From positions 25,270,001 through 25,334,000 of the forward strand of contig NW_027478161.1 of NCBI RefSeq assembly GCF_051020975.1: 64,000 nt of DNA. The letters are read 5' to 3'. The notes beneath the pieces are model-generated. The model did not search any database and had not been told where the DNA came from. It was given only the letters and a program-made list of their open reading frames with translations. The DNA is from Osmia lignaria lignaria. Its lineage: Eukaryota; Arthropoda; Insecta; Hymenoptera; Megachilidae. How positions within the stretch are numbered: position 1 is the first letter of the stretch; each line of letters starts with the position of its first letter. A program made the position numbers and the translations under genes. Positions 62,712 to 64,000 of this stretch are shown in pieces.

Positions 62712-64000
62712 CCTTTTTTGTAGAGAATTAAGTTTCCTACTTTTTATGTTCTATGATATTTTTTGATCAGATGCGTAGTTCTCGAGATATATCAAGATAT
62801 TTAAAAGTTCCGAAGCCGCACCAACATAATAGCGATACAGAAACACCGTGGCCCCTTTCTTTGAGATAACTCTGCACTATTGCGAGCTGCAAATGCCACT
62901 TCCAGCTTAGCTGTGCAGAGAAAGAACAACAAGAAGAAGAAATATCTCGAAATATGTCCGTCAGGCCAGTTCCTTTGAGTTGAATCTGCAAATATCTCGG
63001 AAACGAAGCGAGCTATGGCAAAATGTTAAGAGACCTTTTTTGTAGAGAATTAAGTTTCCTACTTTTTGTGTTCTATGATATTTTTTGATCAGACGCGTAG
63101 TTCTCGAGATATATCAAGATATTTAAAAGTTCCGAAGCCGCACCAACATAATAGAGATACAGAAACACCGTGGCCCCTTTCTTTGAGATAACTCTGCACT
63201 ATTGCGAGCTGCAAATGCCACTTCCAGCTTAGCTGTGCAGAAGAAGAACAACAAGAAGAAGAAATATCTCGAAATATGTCCGTCAGGCCCCTTCCCTTGA
63301 GATATATCTGCAAATATCTCGGAAACGAAGCGAGCTATGGCAAAATCTTAAGAGACCTTTTTTGTAGAGAATTATGTTTCCCACAATTTAGGTTCTATGA
63401 TATTTTTTGATCAGAAGCGTAGTTTTCGAGATATATCGAGATATTTAAAAGTTCCGAAGCCGCACCAACATAATAGAGATACAGAAACACCGTGGCCCCT
63501 TTCATTGAGATAACTCTGCACTAGTGCGAGCCGCAAATGCCACTTCCAGCTTAGCTGTGCAGAAGAAGAACAACAAGAAGAAGAAATATCTCGAAATATG
63601 TCCGTCAGGCCCCTTCCCTTGAGATAAATCTGCAAATATCTCGGAAACGAAGCGAGCTATGGCAAAATGTTAAGAGACCTTTTTTGTAGAGAATTAAGTT
63701 TCCTACTTTTTATGTTCGATGATATTTTTTGATCAGATGCGTAGTTCTCGAGATATATCAAGATATTTAAAAGTTCCGAAGCTGCACCAACATAATAGAG
63801 GTACAGAAACACCGTGGCCTCTTTCTTTGAGATAACTCTGCACTATTGCGAGCTGCAAATGCCACTTCGAGCTTAGCTGTGCAGAAGAAGAACAACAAGA
63901 AGAAGAAATATCTCGAAATATGTCCGTCAGACCCCTTCCCTTGAGATGAATCTGCAAATATCGCGGAAACGAAGCGAGCTATGGCAAAATGTTAAGAGAC
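62712..64000. repeat. Mixed tail, about four units
   Basis: Unit 62767 is a diverged relative of 58903/61157 (GCAGAGAAAG, GAGTTGAATC, private TAGCGATAC). Unit 63089 is class E with private TTTTTGTGTTC before it and AAAATCTTAAG, TTTCCCACAATTTAGG at its end. Unit 63411 is M/B-like with TTTCATTGAG. Unit 63733 is R/P-like and is cut by the window end. Confidence 0.8.
63733..64000. repeat. Partial satellite unit at right window edge
   Basis: This is the first 268 bp of a unit cut off by the window end, so the array continues to the right. It resembles class R in CTGCACC, TAGAGGTACAG and CCTCTTTC, and class P in CAGACCCC. Private changes are CACTTCGAGC for CACTTCCAGC and ATATCGCGG for ATATCTCGG. 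Confidence 0.92.

Larger units (their letters stand above)
1..64000. repeat. 322-bp satellite DNA, uninterrupted tandem array (~199 units)
   Basis: The same 322-bp sequence recurs head to tail from end to end. Unit starts (TCAGA[A/T/C]GCG) fall at 304, 626, 948 and so on to 63733, always 322 bp apart except after 2558 and 8675 (321 bp) and after 47636 (319 bp). All units share one orientation and no foreign sequence interrupts them. Unit-to-unit differences are single-base substitutions concentrated at a few diagnostic sites. Arrays of this kind are known from eukaryotic centromeric and heterochromatic DNA; placing this one at a centromere is inference. The array extends past both window edges. 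Short minus-strand reading frames recur in each unit but are not supported as genes (see rejected items). I do not recognise the satellite family. Confidence 0.98.

Noticed and set aside
304..63957. A 74-codon minus-strand reading frame in nearly every unit (84 codons in some), as a family of about 190 small proteins
   Set aside because: The frame starts with TTG, not ATG, ends at a stop made by TGATCA, and is a by-product of a conserved 322-bp unit. The repeat length is not a multiple of 3, units 7709, 14148 and 50853 have in-frame stops, and the 84-codon versions arise only from single changes at the stop (GATCGG) or upstream. There is no promoter, ribosome-binding or splice context and no recognisable domain. 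A dN/dS test over all units would settle it.
1..64000. CRISPR array
   Set aside because: Repeat units are 322 bp with no short-repeat/unique-spacer alternation; every part of the unit repeats.
1..64000. rDNA spacer, telomere or transposable-element origin
   Set aside because: There are no rRNA sequences, telomeric short repeats, terminal repeats, target-site duplications or reverse-transcriptase/transposase fragments in either strand.

Overview
The whole 64 kb is one uninterrupted tandem array of satellite DNA. The monomer is 322 bp and about 198.8 copies fit in the window: a 303-bp partial unit, 197 complete units and a 268-bp partial unit. I see no credible protein-coding gene, rRNA, tRNA, transposon, CRISPR array, origin or unique-sequence island. 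Both window edges cut the array inside a unit, so it continues beyond both ends. Spacing is exactly 322 bp throughout except for two units of 321 bp and one of 319 bp.

A large homogenised array with nested higher-order repeats (HORs) is typical of eukaryotic centromeric, pericentromeric or other heterochromatic satellite. The reference monomer (304-625) is about 40% GC. It holds 13 CpG where about 13 are expected, so there is no CpG depletion; that fits a lineage without heavy germline CpG methylation (many invertebrates), but does not name an organism. I do not recognise the family. The length is close to two nucleosome repeats.

Units are phased here to begin at TCAGAWGCG/TCAGACGCG and fall into classes. 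Left and middle of the window: A (GAAGCG, TTCTCGAG, TAGGGAT, CACTAGTGC); B (GAAGCG, TTTTCGAG, ACTGTGCACTAGTGC); C (GATGCG, TCAAGATA, CACTATTCCGAGCTGT); D (GAAGCG, GAGCTGGAAATG, CCAGTTTAG); E (GACGCG, CTATTGCGAGCTGC); H (E with CCTTGTGATAT); F (B-like start, C-like middle); G (CTATTGCGCGCTGC). Right third: M/Q (AAATATGCAAAT), R (CTGCACCCACATAATAGAGG), P (CACTACTGCGAG plus CAGACCCC), S (GCGTTGTTC), N/T (GCCCGTC plus TTCCATTG), U (GCGCGC, often preceded by ATGTAGTATG), V (GAGCCCCAAATG).

Layout: 0.3-19.3 kb is a mosaic of A-H units with 9-mer and 2-mer duplications and long-range copies. 19.3-31.2 kb is an 11-mer HOR (3542 bp, three full copies plus part of a fourth). 31.2-35.3 kb is a 4-mer HOR (1288 bp). 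35.1-39.6 kb alternates C/D and G/D. 39.6-46.0 kb is a 10-mer (3220 bp) present twice and almost identical. 46.0-52.5 kb is an irregular patchwork of right-hand classes. 52.5-57.6 kb is a 7-mer (2254 bp, two copies plus a partial). 58.2-62.7 kb is a different 7-mer (2254 bp, two copies). 62.7-64.0 kb is a mixed tail. The pattern is what repeated unequal crossover and gene conversion would leave, with several crossover products visible as chimeric units. All comparisons were made by eye, so identity statements are approximate.
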